From the NCBI RefSeq assembly GCF_029784155.1, contig NC_073693.1, positions 290,070,875-290,134,874 of the forward strand: a stretch of DNA of 64,000 nt. Reading direction: 5' to 3'. Each line of letters begins with the position of its first letter. Positions within the stretch are counted from its first letter, which is position 1. The DNA is from Uranotaenia lowii (Eukaryota > Arthropoda > Insecta > Diptera > Culicidae). This document shows positions 45,720 through 57,000 of the stretch, one piece after another. The translations under genes and the position numbers were made by a program. The notes under the pieces are model-generated. The model had not been told where the DNA came from. It searched no databases and worked only from the letters and a program-made list of their open reading frames with translations.

Positions 45720-46030
45720 GAACACGTAATATGGACGATCACTTTTTTCGTAGTTTGCTACTAAATTTGAAATCAGGAATCAATGCCATGTCAAAATAAC
45801 CCCCGTATATATGAATTTTCGTCTTGATGCGATACAAACTCACGTAATTATTGCAAAATCATATTTTACAGTTAATATGGAAGACCCCCTTTTTTGCCGT
45901 CTGATACAAATTTAGCAATCAGAAATCAATTGACCATGTATAAATTTCGAATCGATCGTTACATGAAATCGCCCGTACCCCCATTTTGATAATATGGACG
46001 ACCCCCGGGCTTTAAAAGTTATACAATGCA
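45720..46030 (+). repeat. decayed tandem-like repeat, AATATGGACGACCCCC
   Basis: AATATGGACGATCAC (about 45729), AATATGGAAGACCCCC (about 45875) and AATATGGACGACCCCCGG (about 45990) are three versions of one motif, two of them followed by TGATACAAATTTAG-like or CTACTAAATTTGAAATCAG sequence. An old repeat of about 115-146 bp; non-coding. Confidence 0.5.
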
Positions 46031-46335
46031 ACATTGAAAAAAAAAATTCAAATTTTTGGCGAACCAAAATTTAAAAAAAGTAGTCTGAAAAACATAGTTT
46101 TCGTTTCACCACTTGCAAAAACTGTATTAAAGATGGAAAAATTGTTTTAAAAATACGGCTATAAAATTCATGTTATTTTCAACATTTTGCAATCATTAGA
46201 ATTTAGAAACATAGAGAAATTAATCTACTAAAATTTTTCGAAGTCGGCTATTTTGCAGTATTTTTTTGAAATATGAAATGTTATCAGTTTTTTGTAATTT
46301 TTTTTTGTAATTTGCTCTCAATTATCAGTGAATTT

Positions 46336-47260
46336 TAGTAAGTATATACGGAAAGGGTTTTACGCTTTTTTTTGAGCGGTTTATTACACGGCTTTTTTTA
46401 CGCAGTTTTCAGGAATTAACGCGGTTTTTTACGCGGTTTTTCAAAATTTACGCGGTTTTCAAAATTTACGCGGTTTTCAAAATTTACGCGGTTTTCGAAA
46501 TTTACGCGGTTTTTGAAATTTACGCGCTTTTCGAAATTTACGCGATATTTGACATTTCTTTCAAAGGAAAATACTTAGAATTAGAAGCTAGAAGAATCTT
46601 AGCTCTGAGACCTGGGACCTGAGACAAGAGACATGAGACTTTAGACCTTATACCTGAGACATGAGACCTGAGACACGAGACCTGAGACCTGAGACCTGAG
46701 AGCCCAGACCGGAAACCTTAGACTTGAGACCTGATACCTGAGACATGAGACATGAAACATGAGACATGATGAGACATGAGACAGAAGACATGAGACATGA
46801 GACATGAGACATGAGACATGAGACATGAGACATGAGACATGAGACATGAGACATGAGACATGAGACATGAGACATGAGACATGAGACATGAGACATGAGA
46901 CATGAGACATGAGACATGAGACATGAGACATGAGACATGAGACATGAGACATGAGACATGAGACATGAGACATGAGACATGAGACATGAGACATGAGTCA
47001 TAACATAAGACATGAGACATGAGACATGAGACATGAGACATGAGAAATGAGACATGAGACATGAGAAATGAGACATGAGACATGAGACATGGTCTTAAAC
47101 ATAGTCTTGAATCGTAACAAGACCATGTTATCCATGTCAGGTCCTCCCTGTCCCAACTTCAAGTTTTTTTACACGGTTTTCTACGCGGTTTTCGGAAAAT
47201 AACCCGGTTTTTTTACGCGGTACGTTTTACCGCTAATAAAAACCTTACTGTAATCTGATT
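46336..47260. mobile_element. ACGCGG-repeat element harbouring a minisatellite
   Basis: 46371-46556 is built of a roughly 16-bp unit, TTTACGCGGTTTTCAA; the same ACGCGGTTTT motif resumes at 47165-47234. The left edge TAGTAAG and the complement of the right edge CAGTAAG (followed by TA at 47261) may be terminal repeats. The (ACATGAG)n array occupies the middle. It could be one composite MITE whose interior was taken over by the minisatellite. Confidence 0.5.
46730..47092. repeat. (ACATGAG)n minisatellite, 7-bp unit
   Basis: About 30 perfect units from about 46785 to 46996, continuing with sporadic changes to 47092. The left flank (46600-46730) is a degenerate version (GAGACCTGAGACCTG), evidently an older edge of the array. 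The MSHVSCL-repeat open frames on the minus strand are products of the 7-bp period and are not genes. Confidence 0.95.
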
Positions 47261-47262
47261 CC

Positions 47263-48002
47263 AGGTAAATTACCTTAAAATTAAAAAAGACCCAAATAAA
47301 CCCTTCAGTTGAAGATTTACTCAGGGATTCCCAGAATTTCGATGTAACTTACCCACCAAACAAATTCTTCTGGGCCGCAAAATCTTTCCATCTTGTTTTG
47401 AAGCGCAGAGAAAAACAAATAAAATTTTCGCAAACCGCGGACTACTTTGTTATAATATTACAACGAATGGTGTTATATTACACAGGACGACGTGTTCAGA
47501 ATGCATTTTGTAATAAACCAAGGAATATTAAAATAAGGTAGAGCCATATTCGATTTTTTTTGTGACGTCACAAAAACGATTGTATCGAAAATTAATGTGA
47601 GAATGGTAGGAATTTCAAAGAAAAACACGTTTTAGAACGAAATCGAATTCCAATTTCATTTTGATTTTGTTGTAAGGCCTCTATTTCAATATGTTATGAA
47701 GTTTTTTGGCCCTTTTAAGATTGCATTATAATTTTTTCATAAATTATTAATGAATACAATGTCGTTTTGAGCTAAAACGTGCAAAAATGAAGAAAATATC
47801 AGCTTCGAAAAGGTCTAGCTAGTAGATATTGAGTGTTTGATCACTTTATTGTAATGAGGAGCTTAAACTACACTGACTTGAACATTTTCATGAAAGACAT
47901 CGCACTAATTTTAAAGTTTTGCAAATAATACTAGAGCAGGGCTGCCTTGGCACTACCTTCTTTAAATATTCCTTGGTAATAAACATAAATAATACGTTGA
48001 TT
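47263..48002. other. gene-less stretch before the LINE
   Basis: AT-rich. The palindrome TGTGACGTCACA at about 47569 contains a full CRE-type octamer TGACGTCA. Nothing else is recognised. Confidence 0.45.
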
Positions 48003-48016
48003 ACCTACCTACCTAC

Positions 48017-48690
48017 CTAAGGGTCCAGCGCCGATTGACCGACGCATAGGGCTGAGATAAAAGATCTCCACTGCTGGCGATCCGGAGCCAGCATCTTCAC
48101 TTGCTGCCAGCCAAGGTTCTCGTCAATTGTGCGGATTTCAGCGGCTAAACTTCGCCGCCACGAGCTTTTGGGTCTGCCTCTTCTTCGATGCCCATCTGGA
48201 TTCCAGTCAAGCGCCTCTCTGCAAATCTCGTTTTCATCTCTTCGCAGCGTGTGCCCAATCCATCTCCACTTACGTTCCCGAATCTCAATTTCTAGCGCTT
48301 TTTGATGACACCGGCGATGAAGTTCAACGTTTGAGATCCAGTTGCCAGGCCACCAAGCGTGGATGATGTTCCGCAGGCAGCGATTCACAAAAACTTGCAG
48401 TTTTCGCGTCGTCACCGCATATGTGCACCAAGTTTCACACCCGTACAGCAATACGGATTTGACGTTTGAGTTGAAGATTCGGATCTTAGTTCGTAGAGAG
48501 ATCTGACGTGACCGCCAGATGTTTCGGAGACTCGCAAACGCAAATCGGGCTTTTCTGATCCGGGTTTCGATGTCCTTCTTGGTACCACCATCAGGCGTAA
48601 TCTGGCTACCAAGTTATGGAAGCACTCCCCTGTCTCAACCTGTTGTCCAGCTACCACGAAATTGGAACGATTTTCTGTGTTGATTTCCAT
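48017..48690 (-). pseudogene. RTE C-terminal region
   Basis: Two overlapping frames (48412-48690 and 48017-48451) together cover the region after the RT. The last 144 residues begin MLYGCETW and include WRWIGHTLRR, GRRRGRPKSSWRRSL-like and LAPDRQQWRSF motifs. These recur in RTE-like proteins widely misannotated in arthropods as craniofacial development protein 2-like. The ORF ends at the 3' simple repeat. Confidence 0.88.
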
Positions 48691-49967
48691 CGACTTGGTC
48701 TTTCCGACATTGATTTTGAGACCTGCTGCCTTGGAGCTTTCGTGAGGTCGTCGAGTTTGCTCTGCATGTCTTGTTGTGTTTGGGCGAGCAAAACAATATC
48801 GTCTGCCAGGTCAAGGTCGTTCAGTTGCTCCATGGTTGAAGGATTCCACGGCAATCCTCGGTTTGGTCTACAGTCAATCGATCCAGTCAAGATCTCATCC
48901 ATTACGATGAGAAAAAGCAGCGGTGACAAAATACATCCTTGTCTCACTCCAGCAGTTACCGGGATTGGTTCGGACAAGACACCATCGTGCAAGACCTTGC
49001 ACGAAAATGCCTCGTACTGTGCTTCGATGAGATGGACTAGTTTCTCTGGGACCCCTCTTCGTCTAAGAGCAGCCCAGATGTTTTCGTGGTTCAGTCGGTC
49101 AAATGCTTTTTCGAAATCAACGAACACCAGCAGAAGAGAGTCCTGGAATTCGTTGATTGGTTCCAGTATTATTCGTAGCGTTGTGATGTGGTCCACACAT
49201 GATCGTCCGGATCGGAATCCAGCTTGTTGCCGTCGGAGTGTAGCGTCGATTTTCTCCTGGATCCTGTTCAGGATCACTTTGCAGAGTACTTTGAGGGTTG
49301 TACAGATCAAAGTTATGCCACGCCAGTTACCGCACTCTGTTAGGTCTCCTTTCTTTGGGACCTTTACGAGGATACCCTGCATCCAGTCGGCCGGGAATGT
49401 TGCAGTATCCCAAATGTCAGCGAAAAGACGGTGCAACATTTGTGCTGACAAGGCAGGGTCGGCTTTGAGCATTTCAGCAGGAATGCAATAGATTCCAGGC
49501 GCTTTGTTGGATTTCATGTCCTTGATTGCCGCTTCTATTTCAGCCAGCGAGGGCGCTTCCGAGTTGACGCCATTAATGCGACTTACTGTGGGCGCCTCGA
49601 GCTGCGGGTTCTGTAGGCCATTGCTATTTGTAACTCGGAAAAGTTGATCAAAATGCTCAGTCCAACGCTTGAGCTGATCTGTTCGATCTGTCAGCAGCTG
49701 ACCTGCTCGGTTTTTCAGCGGCGTTCTTGCAGTAGTCCTTGCACCACTAAGGCGGCGAGAAATATCATATAATAATCGGACATCTCCAATGGCGGCGGCT
49801 CTTTCTCCCTCTTCGGCTAGGGAGTTTGTCCAGGCTCTCTTGTCTCGTCTACAAGCTCGTTTAACTGCCTTTTCCAGCTCCGCATATCGTAAGCGGGCAG
49901 CTGCTTTGGCTGACCCAGTACATGCCTGCTCAATTCCGACTTTCGCCTTTCTCCGATCATCGACCAT
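48651..49967 (-). pseudogene. RTE reverse transcriptase domain
   Basis: A 438-residue open frame. Motifs in order: SNKAPG (near 153), WRGITL (near 215), QAGFRSGRSC (248-257), FVDFEKAFDRL (282-292, first catalytic D), GVRQGCILSP (about 340-349) and LADDIVLL (about 387-394, with the catalytic DD pair). The frame is lost after about residue 400 by a frameshift near 48700. The upstream frame at 49817-50086 gives the linker to the endonuclease. The antisense plus-strand frame at 48616-49491 is a shadow. Confidence 0.92.
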
Positions 49968-49976
49968 CCTCCAAGT

Positions 49977-50905
49977 TTAATCCGACATCCATTCACTTCT
50001 TCTTCCACAAACTTTACCGAGAGTACCATGGCTCGTCGTGATAAAGGCATTCTTGATTCCACACCACTGTTCTTCGACTGTTCCATCTGTCGGCAGCTCC
50101 GAAGCTCGGGATTCTAGCTGTTCAACGTATGCCCTTTTCACCTCTGGATTCTCCAACCGGCGGACGTCGTATCGACACCCGACTTTCTCCTCGCGCCGTT
50201 GGACACGCGCAACTCTCAGTCGTATCTCGCCAAGGACGAGGTGATGGTCAGATGCAATGTCTGCGCTTCGTTTGTTGCGGATATCAAGAAGGCTCCTTCT
50301 CCATTTTCGACTGATGCAGATGTGGTCAATTTGATTTTCTGTTCGGCCATCTCGGGATACCCAAGTGACCTTATGTGCTGGTCTATGGGGGAAGAGCGAT
50401 CCACCGATCACCATGTTGTTGTTGCCACAAAATTCTACAAACAGCTCTCCGTTTTCGCTCATCTGTCCTAGGAAATGGCGCCCCATGATGCGCTCAAAGT
50501 CCTGATTATCGGAGCCAATCTTTGCGTTGAAGTCGCCTAAGTGGATTTGAATGTCACCCTTCGGAATTCTCTCAACCACGCTGTTCAATTGACTGTAAAA
50601 CTGCTCTTTCTTTTGCAAATCGGCAACGTCAGTTGGCGCATAACACTGGACCATTGTAAGGTTTCTAACCCGTGTTCTGAATCTGGCTACGATTATTCTT
50701 TTGTTAATCGGTTCCTATCTTATGAGGGCCGCATAGGCCTGCGGGCTTAACAGGAAACTAACTCCTCGTTCCCGAGTAGCATGTTCTCCTCGTATGCCAG
50801 AGTAAAGCAGTACTTGCCCGGACTGTGTCTTGTGTTCTCCAGTGTTAGGCCAACGGACTTCGCTCAGTCCCAATATCTCTAGCTCACATCAACTGAAATT
50901 CCATC
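49977..50905 (-). pseudogene. RTE endonuclease domain, partial
   Basis: The intact frame from 50654 to 49977 shows VQCYAPT, a GDFNAKIG metal-binding motif and SDHHLV near the C-terminal catalytic H, all typical of AP-like endonucleases of LINEs. The reading frame continues upstream to about 50905 (LGLSEVRWP, the glutamate motif) but carries an in-frame TAG, and the N-terminus is missing. Confidence 0.85.
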
Positions 50906-52850
50906 GGCCTACGTTACATTTTTTGCTGTGTTGCTTCAACCGTTCCTGAAATATCGCTTCAAGAAGAGTCAGTTCGAGTTACATTAACCCTAACCGCAAA
51001 GGAAGGTTAACAATCACAGGGATACTGTGAACAACGTCCAAGTGTTGCTCAAAGACATGAAACTCCACAGATCGGCAAATCACTGCTCAATCGAGATGTT
51101 ATTTTAAACAAGCTGACATTCTGCGTCAAGAAGTTGAAAGTTTGTGCAAAATTGGATGAAGAGAGAGCTTGAATGGAAATTCATTGCATGACGAAAAGGA
51201 TGCTCAACATGTTTTTTTGATCATTCCAAATCAGCAACTTTAAGCAATCTACCTTCCAATTGAAGTTAATCTCAATTCGAAATCAGCGTTTATCCGAGAG
51301 ACAGTGATGGTTTATTCATTGGAAATGCAACAACACTTGAACCAGATTTCTTCTCTTTCATGTTTTTCCGACGCTCCACTCTAAGGAAGCTTCAGGGCGA
51401 GCTCTCAATGACCAAAGTCCTTCCACTCTAATCTTGACCCAAACCAGGGACAAACCACACCGACTTGGAGTCAGAGCAAAAAGGTCAAACACTTTCTGCC
51501 GGCGGGTTTCATTTGACATTCGATAGTTAATTACGACAGCCGAGTTTCCGACACGTTCGAGGGTACCTTCAAAAGGAGAAAAAAAACCATTAAGAGAAAA
51601 AAACAACGGACAACGAAAGGGAAGGGAAGTCTTGACTTGCTGGATGGAGTAAATAGTTCTGGTGGCAATTTATTTCTTCGATAGACTTTGGAAAAGTCAC
51701 GTTGGATAGCAAGATGTCAATATCGATTACATCGTGAGGCAGGCGGAAAAGTTTAAAGGCGATAATGATGGAGAACGCAGCTTTGCTGGTAAATAACACA
51801 ATGAACTTTATTTGAACTGGATTTGAAATTAGAATTAAAAGAAAAAAAAGCTCTATGGAAACAACTTTTGGGTACTCCTTTAAATTAGAAGTTACTGCAT
51901 AATTTATCGGCATCCGAACTCGGTAGATTACTGTTTAAGTGGTAAACACTGTTGACCTCATTAAATCAGAATGGATCCGGTTCTTGTTTCGCAAAATTCA
52001 CGTTTCCGAACAAGAATTCCGAAGAAAAAGCTCACAAAGTCAACTTTCTAGTCGATTCATTATTCATAGTGTCCATCAGATTCAATCTACCCCGAAAACA
52101 CCGGATAGTTATAAATTATTCTAGTCAAACACCATTCCGAACCACCTAAGTGGGATTGAATTTGCCGAAAACCTCGACTCCGGAACCTGAATCTTTCCGA
52201 GGGGGACAAGCAAGGGGCCATTGCAACAAACTGCCAAAAGCAGCAGTAAGCACAGAAACTTTCAAGATCGCCCTCCTTCAAACACCCACACCAAACACCA
52301 CCCAGGCAGTGTGATTATCTTGAGATGGAGTATTTCTTCTAGTTTTTCTTTCCCATGCCAGATTTTTATATACTTATAGAATTCATTCAGCCTCGCTTAC
52401 AACTATGGAATTCCCAGTTATTGCCGAAGCAGTCTGAAGGACTTTCCTCCGGCTTGAGCTGGAGCTGATGAAGCCACACATAACGAAAATGGGAACGAAC
52501 CAATTCCTTCCTGAATCGAGTGGGTCTTTCTTTTTTTTTATTTCGGTTGGAATTTTCTTCGCTCTAACCACTCAGGTGTGAAGGTTGAACAGAAGATTTG
52601 TTGTTTTTTTTTCGTACTCTCCTTTAGTTGTAATTGCATTGTTTCCCCTGTACCAGGTGCTTTAAAAATTTAGGACTTGTTTTCGTGTTCGGGATTCTTA
52701 CCTGGGTGCAATTACAATTCTTGAGTGAGAAGCAGCGCTGTGATTTAATGTAGAATTTTAATCATTCTCGAATTGAAATTTCCGAATAATCAGTATTTGA
52801 GAAGAAATAACCTTTCTCATGCGTATTTATATTGATAACAATTTTGAAGG
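50906..52850. other. gene-less stretch, partly GC-richer
   Basis: Probably single-copy. Several short frames (51358-51606, 51590-51913, 51939-52149, 52087-52281, 52383-52571) lack recognisable domains. No repeat shared with the rest of the window. Confidence 0.45.
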
Positions 52851-53121
52851 GGAGAGTGGCGTATCGTTGGTCATGGGGAAAAGTGACCCCTCCTCATATC
52901 CCGGATGTGTGTTGAGATAAAAATCTCAAACCAACTGTCATCATTGTTGCTATGCGTAAGCATATATTTCCATATGTTGTTAACTTGTGTACGCATCATA
53001 TGCTTCCTTTAATTAACAAGTTCAATAAAATGTACTGACATAATTGATCAAGCACCCGCAAATTGCATCGGTGGAAAACCGGACAAGTTCATGACAAAAA
53101 TGTGTTCATACGTTTATTGTT
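52851..53121 (-). mobile_element. truncated copy of the GGGGAGAGTGGGG MITE
   Basis: GGGGAGAGTGGCGTATCG, CATGGGGAAAAGTGACC, GATAAAAATCTCAAACCAAC, TGTCATC and GCATATATTTCCATATGTTG align with the reverse complement of 14506-14240. Homology stops near 53121, so the other half is lost. Confidence 0.85.
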
Positions 53122-54070
53122 TAACACAGTTCAATACATTTGCGCTATCTGGAAAATTTTCTGATTTTAATTTAATTTATATTCAATTTTGCTCTAAAAC
53201 TAACCTTATTGACGGTTTCTAGGTTGGGGTTTATGAATGAAGGTTATTAAAAGTGCGTAGTTTATTTTGTCCATTCGACAACTGACTTTTGTTGCAATTA
53301 TCTGTAGCTGTGGTGAACATATTTACTTTTTTGACAATTTTTTTTCACCAGTCGTTAGTGTATTTAATCCTACAATTCATCAGAATCTTTTGAGTTGAAA
53401 TTCCTTTAGAAAAGAACCCTGCTTTAATACACTTGACAGTGGATTTGAGCCTTCCTTACAGTCTGTTATGTCTTAAATGTGGATACAGATTATACAAAAT
53501 CATAAACAAATGATAGTTTTCTTAATTCTAAATCATCAAATTATGACAAACGAATATCTTACGCAGTAAATCCAAAATTATTTGAAAATATAAAAATCAA
53601 AATTTTATATAAGATTAAAGTATTTGAAAAATTATCATAATTTCCTTATAAATAAATTTATTTACAACCTCTTGGTGATTTTTAAATTACTGGATCCTAG
53701 AATATCCTGTATGATCCCGTTTCAATGATTTTTTTCAATAAGTATAATCCCATTAAATTCTATTTGGAGTTACAGCATATGGTAACTAAAAAATAAGAAT
53801 TTAAAATAAAATTCAAATGAAGTTGCGTTACCATGTGATTCGAATAATTTAACGTTCGTCCGGATTAACATCTGAAGTGCAGAAATCGAGCATATTGAAA
53901 ACATAATTTTGTAAACTCACAATCGCGGGAGTAAAATACAATACGGTAACGTAGGGTTCAATAATTGGTCGAAATAACAATTGATTTCTAGAATTTTGAA
54001 GATAATAACAATCTTAAAAATGTTGTCAATAATTTTAACTTCGTCGTTTTAGCATTTCCGTCAATTAAGA
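53122..54070. other. AT-rich gene-less stretch before the satellite
   Basis: No gene or recognised repeat. Confidence 0.45.
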
Positions 54071-57000
54071 CATTTTTGTCACTTTTATAATTTTTGTAAT
54101 TTTTGTAATTTTTGTAATTTTTGTAATTTTTGTAATTTTTGTAATTTTTGTAATTTTTGTAATTTTTGTAATTTTTGTAATTTTTGTAATTTTTGTAATT
54201 TTTGTTATCTTTTGTAATTTTTGTAATTTTTGTAATTTTTGTCATTTTTGTAATTTTTGTAATTTTTGTAATTTTTGACATTTTTGTAATATTTGTAATT
54301 TTTGTTATTTTTGTCATTTTTGTCATTTTTGTAATTTTTGTAATTTTTGTAATTTTTGTAATTTTTGTAATTTTTGTAATTTTTGTAATTTTTGTATTTT
54401 TTGCAATTTTTGTAATTTTCGTAATTTTTGTAATTTTTGTAATTTTTGTATTTTTTGTAATTTTTGTAATTTTTGTAATTTTTGTCATTTTTGTCATTTT
54501 TGTCATTTTTGTAATTTTTGTCTTTTTTGTAATTTTTGTAATTTTTGTCATTTCTGTCATTTTTGTCATTTTTGTCATTTTTGTCATTTTTGTCATTTTT
54601 GTCATTTTTGTCATTTTTGTCATTTTTGTCATTTTTGTCATTTTTGTCATTTTTGTCATTTTTGTCATTTTTTTCATTTTTGTCATTTTTGTCATTTTTG
54701 TCATTTTTATCATTTTTGTCATTTTTGTCATTTTTGTCATTTTTGTCATTTTTGTCATTTTTGTCATTTTTGTCATTTTTGTCATTTTTGTCATTTTTGT
54801 CATTTTTGTCATTTTTGTCATTTTTGTCATTTTTGTCATTTTTGTCATTTTTGTCATTTTTGTCATTTTTGTCATTTTTGTCATTTTTGTCATTTTTGTC
54901 ATTTTTGTCATTTTTGTCATTTTTGTCACTTTTGTCATTTTTGTCATTTTTGTCATTTTTGTCATTTTTGTCATTTTTGTCATTTTTGTCATTTTTGTCA
55001 TTTTTGTCATTTTTGTCATTTTTGTCATTTTTGTCATTTTTGTCTTTTTTTCATTTTTGTCATTTTTGTCATTTTTGTCATTTTTGTCATTTTTGTCATT
55101 TTTGTCATTTTTGTCATATTTGTCATTTTTGTCATTTTTGTCATTTTTGTCATTTTTGTCATTTTTGTCATTTTTGTCATTTTTGTCATTTTTGTCATTT
55201 TTGTCATTTTTGTCATTTTTGTCATTTTTGTCATTTTTGTCATTTTTGTCATTTTTGTCATTTTTGTCATTTTTGTCATTTTTGTCATTTTTGTCATTTT
55301 TGTCATTTTTGTCATTTTTGTCATTTTTGTCATTTTTGTCATTTTTGTCATTTTTGTCATTTTTGTCATTTTTGTCATTTTTGTCATTTTTGTCATTTTT
55401 GTCATTTTTGTCATTTTTGTCATTTTTGTCATTTTTGTCATTTTTGTCATTTTTGTCATTTTTGTCATTTTTGTCATTTTTGTCATTTTTGTCATTTTTG
55501 TCATTTTTGTCATTTTTGTCATTTTTGTCATTTTTGTCATTTTTGTCATTTTTTTCATTTTTGTCATATTTGTCATTTTTGTCATTTTTGTCATTTTTGT
55601 CATTTTTGTCATTTTTGTCATTTTTGTCATTTTTGTCATTTTTGTCATTTTTGTCATTTTTGTCATTTTTGTCATTTTTGTCATTTTTGTCATTTTTGTC
55701 ATTTTTGTCATTTTTGTCATTTTTGTCATTTTTGTCATTTTTGTCATTTTTGTCATTTTTGTCATTTTTGTCATTTTTGTCATTTTTGTCATTTTTGTCA
55801 TTTTTGTCATTTTTGTCATTTTTGTCATTTTTGTCATTTTTGTCATTTTTGTCATTTTTGTCATTTTTGTCATTTTTGTCATTTTTGTCATTTTTGTCAT
55901 TTTTGTCATATTTGTCATTTTTGTCATTTTTGTCATTTTTGTCATTTTTGTCATTTTTGTCATTTTTGTCATTTTTGTCATTTTTGTCATTTTTGTCATT
56001 TTTGTCATTTTTGTCATTTTTGTCATTTTTGTCATTTTTGTCATTTTTGTCATTTTTGTCATTTTTGTCATTTTTGTCATTTTTGTCATTTTTGTCATTT
56101 TTGTCATTTTTGTCATTTTTGTCATTTTTGTCATTTTTGTCATTTTTGTCATTTTTGTCATTTTTGTCATTTTTGTCATTTTTGTCATTTTTGTCATTTT
56201 TGTCATTTTTGTCATTTTTGTCATTTTTGTCATTTTTGTCATTTTTGTCATTTTTGTCATTTTTGTCATTTTTGTCATTTTTGTCATTTTTGTCATTTTT
56301 GTCATTTTTGTCATTTTTGTCATTTTTGTCATTTTTGTCATTTTTGTCATTTTTGTCATTTTTGTCATTTTTGTCATTTTTGTCATTTTTGTCATTTTTG
56401 TCATTTTTGTCATTTTTGTCATTTTTGTCATTTTTGTCATTTTTGCCATTTTTGTCATTTTTGTCATTTTTGTCATTTTTTTCATTTTTATCATTTTTAA
56501 CATTTTTGTCATTTTTGTCATTTTTGTCATTTTTATCATTTTTATCATTTTTGTCATTTTTGTCATTTTTGTCATTTTTGTCATTTTTGTCATTTTTGTC
56601 ATTTTTGTCATTTTTGTCATTTGTGTCATTTTTGTCATTTTTGTCATTTTTGTCATTTTTGTCATTTTTGTCATTTTTGTCATTTTTGTCATTTTTGTCA
56701 TTTTTGTCATTTTTGTCATTTTTGTCATTTTTGTCATTTTTGTCATTTTTGTCATTTTTGTCATTTTTGTCATTTTTGTCATTTTTGTCATTTTTGTCAT
56801 TTTTGTCATTTTTGTCATTTTTGTCATTTTTGTCATTTTTGTCATTTTTGTCATTTTTGTCATTTTTGTCATTTTTGTCATTTTTGTCATTTTTGTCATT
56901 TTTGTCATTTTTGTCAATTTTGTCAATTTTGTCAATTTTGTCATTTTTGTCATTTTTGTCATGTTTTGTTGTTATGCCATTTTTGTCATTTTTGTCATTT

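Larger units (their letters stand above)
48003..50905 (-). mobile_element. RTE-clade non-LTR retrotransposon, 5'-truncated
   Basis: A LINE on the minus strand with apurinic-type endonuclease, reverse transcriptase and the C-terminal region typical of the RTE clade. The 3' end (48003-48019) is a short (TAGG)n repeat, as in RTE elements, which end in simple repeats rather than poly-A. The 5' end fades out near 50905 inside the endonuclease domain. Frameshifts near 48700 and 49970 and a stop in the endonuclease show it is dead. Its higher GC content differs from the AT-rich surroundings. Confidence 0.92.

Noticed and set aside
46641..47083. MSHVSCL-repeat open frames on the minus strand
   Set aside because: Translation of a 7-bp minisatellite; three overlapping frames give the same peptide.
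48616..49491. 291-codon plus-strand frame
   Set aside because: Antisense shadow of the RTE reverse transcriptase, whose motifs are clear on the minus strand.
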